Below are positions 17,956 through 21,226 of a stretch of DNA of 21,226 nucleotides, piece by piece. This DNA comes from Chara braunii (lineage: Eukaryota > Streptophyta > Charophyceae > Charales > Characeae). Where the stretch lies: the NCBI GenBank assembly GCA_003427395.1, contig BFEA01000045.1, positions 3,908,875 to 3,930,100 of the forward strand, read 5' to 3'. Below the pieces are notes generated by a model. That model was not told where the DNA came from and did not search any database. It saw only the letters and a list, made by a program, of their open reading frames with translations. Within the stretch, counting starts at the first letter, position 1. Each line of letters opens with the position of its first letter. Position numbers and translations under genes: made by a program.

Positions 17956-20900
17956 TAGTGAAGGTTGTGAATGAACTGAAGTGGTGAAATCGGTGAAAGC
18001 ATGAAATTACCCCTTCCATCCTCCACCCCCCTTGTTTGGACGGTATTGAAGATTGTGAACGAATTGAAGTGATGAAATTTGTGAAGGACTGAAATTGTTT
18101 TTTCCGTCTTTCTCTCCCCTTGCTTGGACGGTAGTCAAGATTGTGAACGAATTAAAGTGGTGAAATTTGTGAAGGCATGAAATTGCCCCTTCCCTCCACC
18201 CCCCGTGTTGCTTGGACGGTAGTGAAGGTTGTGAAGGAACTGAAGTGGTAAAATCCCTGCAGGCGTGAAATTACCCCTTCCATCCTCCACCCCCCTTTCT
18301 TTGACGGTAGTGAAGATTGTGAATGAACTGAAGTGGTGAAATTTGTGAAGACCTAAAATTACCCCTTCCGTCCTCGATCCCCCGTACTTGTACGGTAGTG
18401 AAAATTGTGAACAAACTGGAGTGGTGAAATTTGTGAAGGCATCAAATTGCCCCTTCCGTCCCCCCCCCTGTTGCTTGGACGGTAGTGAAGGTTGTGAAGG
18501 AACTGAAGTGGTGAAATTCGTGAAGACCTGAAATTGTCTCTTCCATCCTCCACACCCCTTGCGTGGACGGTAGTGAAGATTGTGAATGAACTGAAGTGGT
18601 GAAATTTGTGAAGGTCTGAAATTGCCCCTTCCATCCTCCCCCCCCTTTATTGCTTAAACAGTAGTGAAGGTTGTGAAGGAATTGAAGTGGTGAAATCGGT
18701 GAAGGCATGAAATTGCCCTTTCCATCCCCTCCACCCCATATTGCTTGGATGGTAGTGAAGACTTTGAATGAACTGAACTGGTGGAATTTGTGAAGGCCTG
18801 AAATATTCCCTTCCATCCTCGACCCCCCTGACTTAGACGGTATTGAAGATTGTGAACGAACTAAAGTGGTGAAATTTATGAACGTCTGAAATTGACCCTT
18901 CCATCCTTCCCCCTTGTTACTTGGACAGTAGTGAAGGTTGTGAAGGAACTGAAGTGGTGAAATCGGTGAAGGCATGAAATTTCCCCCCCCCTCTCTCCTA
19001 CATAGACGATAGTGAAAGATGTGAAAAAACTAAAGTGGTGAAATCGGTGAAGGCATGAAATTGCCCCTTCCATCCTCCACCCCCCTTGCTTGAACGGCAG
19101 TGAAGATTGTGAATGAACTGAAGTTGTGAAATTTGTGAAGGTATGAAATTGTCCATTCCGTCCTTCGCCCCCCTTGCTTGGACAGTATTGAAGATTGTGA
19201 ATGAACTGAAGTGGTGAAATTTGTGAACGCATGAAATTGCCCCTTTCGTCCCCCCCCCCTCTGTTGCTTCGACGATAGTAAAGGTTGTGAAGGAATTGAA
19301 GTGGTGAAATCCATGAAGGCCTTAAATTGCCCCGTCCATCCTCCACCACCCTTGTTTGGACGGTAGTGACGATTATGAATGAACTAAAGTGGAGAAATTT
19401 TTGAAGGTCTGAAATTGCCTCTTTTGTCCCCCCCCCCTGTTGCTTAGACGGTAGTGAAGGTTGTGAAGCAACTGAAGTGGTGAAATCGATGAAAGTATGA
19501 AATTGCCCTTTTCATCCCCCACCCCCCTTGCTTGGACGGTAGTGAAGACTTTGAATGAATTGAAGTGCTGAAATTTGTGAAGGCCTCAAATATTCCCTTC
19601 CATCCTCCACCCCCCTTGCTTAGACGGTAGTGAAATTGTGAACGAACTGAAGTGGTGGAATTTGTCAATGCATGAAATTGCCCCTTCCGTCCTTCCCCCT
19701 TGTTGCTTGGACAGTAATGAAGGTTGTGAAGGAACTGAAGTGGTGACATCGGTGAAGGCATGAAATTGCCCACTTCCACCTCCTACATAAACGATAGTGA
19801 AAGATGTGAAGGAACTTAAGTGGTGAAATCGGTGAAGGCATGAAATTGCCCCTTCCATCCTCCACCCCCCTTGCTTGGACGGTAGTGAAGAATGTAAATG
19901 AACTGAAGTGCTGAAATTTGTGAAGGCGTGAAATGTTCCCTTCCATCCTCCACCCCTCTGGCTTGGACGGTAGTGAAGATTGTGAACGAAATGAAGTGGT
20001 GAAATTTGTGAAGGCCTGAAATTGCCCCTTTCGTCCTTCCCCTCTGTTGCTTGGATATTAGTAAAGGTTCTGAAGGAACTGAAGTGGTGAAAACAGTGAA
20101 GGCATGAAATTTCCCTCCCTCCCCCTCCTACAAAGACGATAGTGAAAGATGTGAAGGAACTGAAGTGGTGAACTCGGTGAAGGCATGAAATTGCCCCTTC
20201 CATCCTCTACCCCCCTTGCTTGTACGGTAGTGAAGATTGTGAATGAACTGAAGTGGTAAAATTTGTGAAGGCATGTAATTGCCAATTCCGTTCTCCACCC
20301 CCGTTGCTTGGACGGTAGCGAAGATTGTGAACGAACTGAAGTGGTGAAATTTGTGAAGGCATAAAATTGCCCCTTCCGTCCCCCCTCCGCTTTTGCTTGG
20401 ACGGTAGTAATGGTTGTGAAGGAACTAAAGTGGTGGAATCCGTGAAGGCCTAAAATTGCCCCTTTCACCCTCCACCCCCCTTGTTTGGACGGTAGTGAAG
20501 ATTGTGAATTAACTTAAGTGGTGAAATTTGTGAAGGTCTGAAATTGCCCCTTCCGTCCCCCCCCACCTGTTGCTTAGACGGTAGTGAAGGTTGTGAAGGA
20601 ATTGAAGTGGTGAAATCGGTGAAGACATGGAATTGTCCTTTCCATCCTCCACCCGCCTTGCTTGAACGGTAGTGAAGACTCTGAATGAATTGAAGTGGTG
20701 AAATTTGTGAAGGTCTGAAATGTNCCCTTCCATCCTCCACCACCCTTGCTTGGACGGTAGTGAAGATTGTGAACGAACTGAAATGGTGAAATTTGTGAAG
20801 GCCTGAAATTGTCCCTTTCGTCCATCCCCCCTGTTGCTTGGACAGTAGTGAAGNTTGTGAAGGAACTGAAGTTATGAAATCGGTGAAGGCATGAAATTGT

Positions 20901-21226
20901 CCCCCCCCTCCCCCTTCCTACATAGATAATAGTGAAAGATGTGAAGGAACTAAAGTGGTGAAATNGGTGAAGGGATGAAATTGCCCCTTCCACTAGCATC
21001 CTCCACTTCCCTTTNTTGGACGGTAGTGAAGATTGTGAACGAACTGAAGTGGTGAAATTTGGGAAGGTCATAAATTGCCCCTTCCGTCCTTCCCCCCTGT
21101 TGCTTGGACAGTGGTGAAGGTTGTGAAGAAACTGAAGTGGTGAAATCGGTGAAGGCATGAAATCGCCCGCCAACCCCTCCCCCCCCTCCTATACAGATGA
21201 CAGTGAAAGATGTAAAGGAACTAAAG
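17949..21226 (+). repeat. Satellite B, right arm (~88-91-bp units, plus orientation)
   Basis: Units read GGACGGTAGTGAAG, GAACTGAAGTGGTGAAAT, a tail of TTGTGAAGG or CGGTGAAGGCATG, then CCCCTTCC and C-rich pyrimidine sequence. Successive starts such as 18481 and 18569 give about 88 bp. Variant unit types recur in order: GAAGATTGTGAA with TTTGTGAAGG; GAAGGTTGTGAAGG with ATCGGTGAAGG; and GATAGTGAAAGATGTG preceded by CTCCTACATAGAC. The array runs off the right edge. Minus-strand frames here are repeat artefacts. Unresolved bases (n) occur at 20724, 20854, 20965 and 21015. Confidence 0.94.

Overview
This is eukaryotic nuclear, repeat-dominated DNA with no host gene that I can recognise. Roughly 12 kb of the 21 kb is satellite sequence of two unrelated families. 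The only protein-coding material belongs to one degenerate retroelement, about 5.6 kb long. The organism cannot be fixed from the sequence. The retroelement looks like a Penelope-like element (PLE) with its GIY-YIG nuclease upstream of the reverse transcriptase. That order is known from the Chlamys/Naiad group, found in green algae, other streptophytes and protists (Chlamys) and in invertebrates (Naiad). A charophyte or other green-lineage genome is a plausible but weak guess.

Layout from left to right. Positions 1-425 hold several microsatellites and 656-776 a 32-bp tandem repeat. From 888 to 15905 lies satellite A, an AT-rich unit of about 95 bp in about 75 copies. It is interrupted by three copies of a non-autonomous hAT-like element (3307-4048, 4252-5034 inverted, 14335-15068) and by the PLE (about 5228-10849). 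A 175-bp unique spacer follows, then satellite B (about 86-91 bp units) from 16081 to the end. Satellite B is head to head: units run in one orientation up to about 17945 and in the other from there to the window edge.

The PLE has about 620-bp direct terminal repeats (pseudo-LTRs). ORF1 is gag-like: a CCHC zinc knuckle, a long charged coiled coil, a basic tail and a SAP-like C-terminus. Next comes a GIY-YIG endonuclease ORF, then a PLE-type reverse transcriptase ORF. The nuclease and RT were probably one protein, now split by a TGA and a one-base frameshift. The RT has Asn for the first catalytic Asp of motif C and two in-frame TAG stops, so this copy is very probably dead as an autonomous element.

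The history can be read from the satellite. Satellite A is a higher-order repeat in two collinear copies (about 1330-11190 and 11190-15905). Both carry the same hAT insertion at the same site, so that insertion predates the duplication. The inverted hAT copy and the PLE are present only in copy 1, and copy 2 keeps what look like their empty sites, so both arrived later. All three independent insertion events fall within about 10 bp of the same point of the 95-bp unit.
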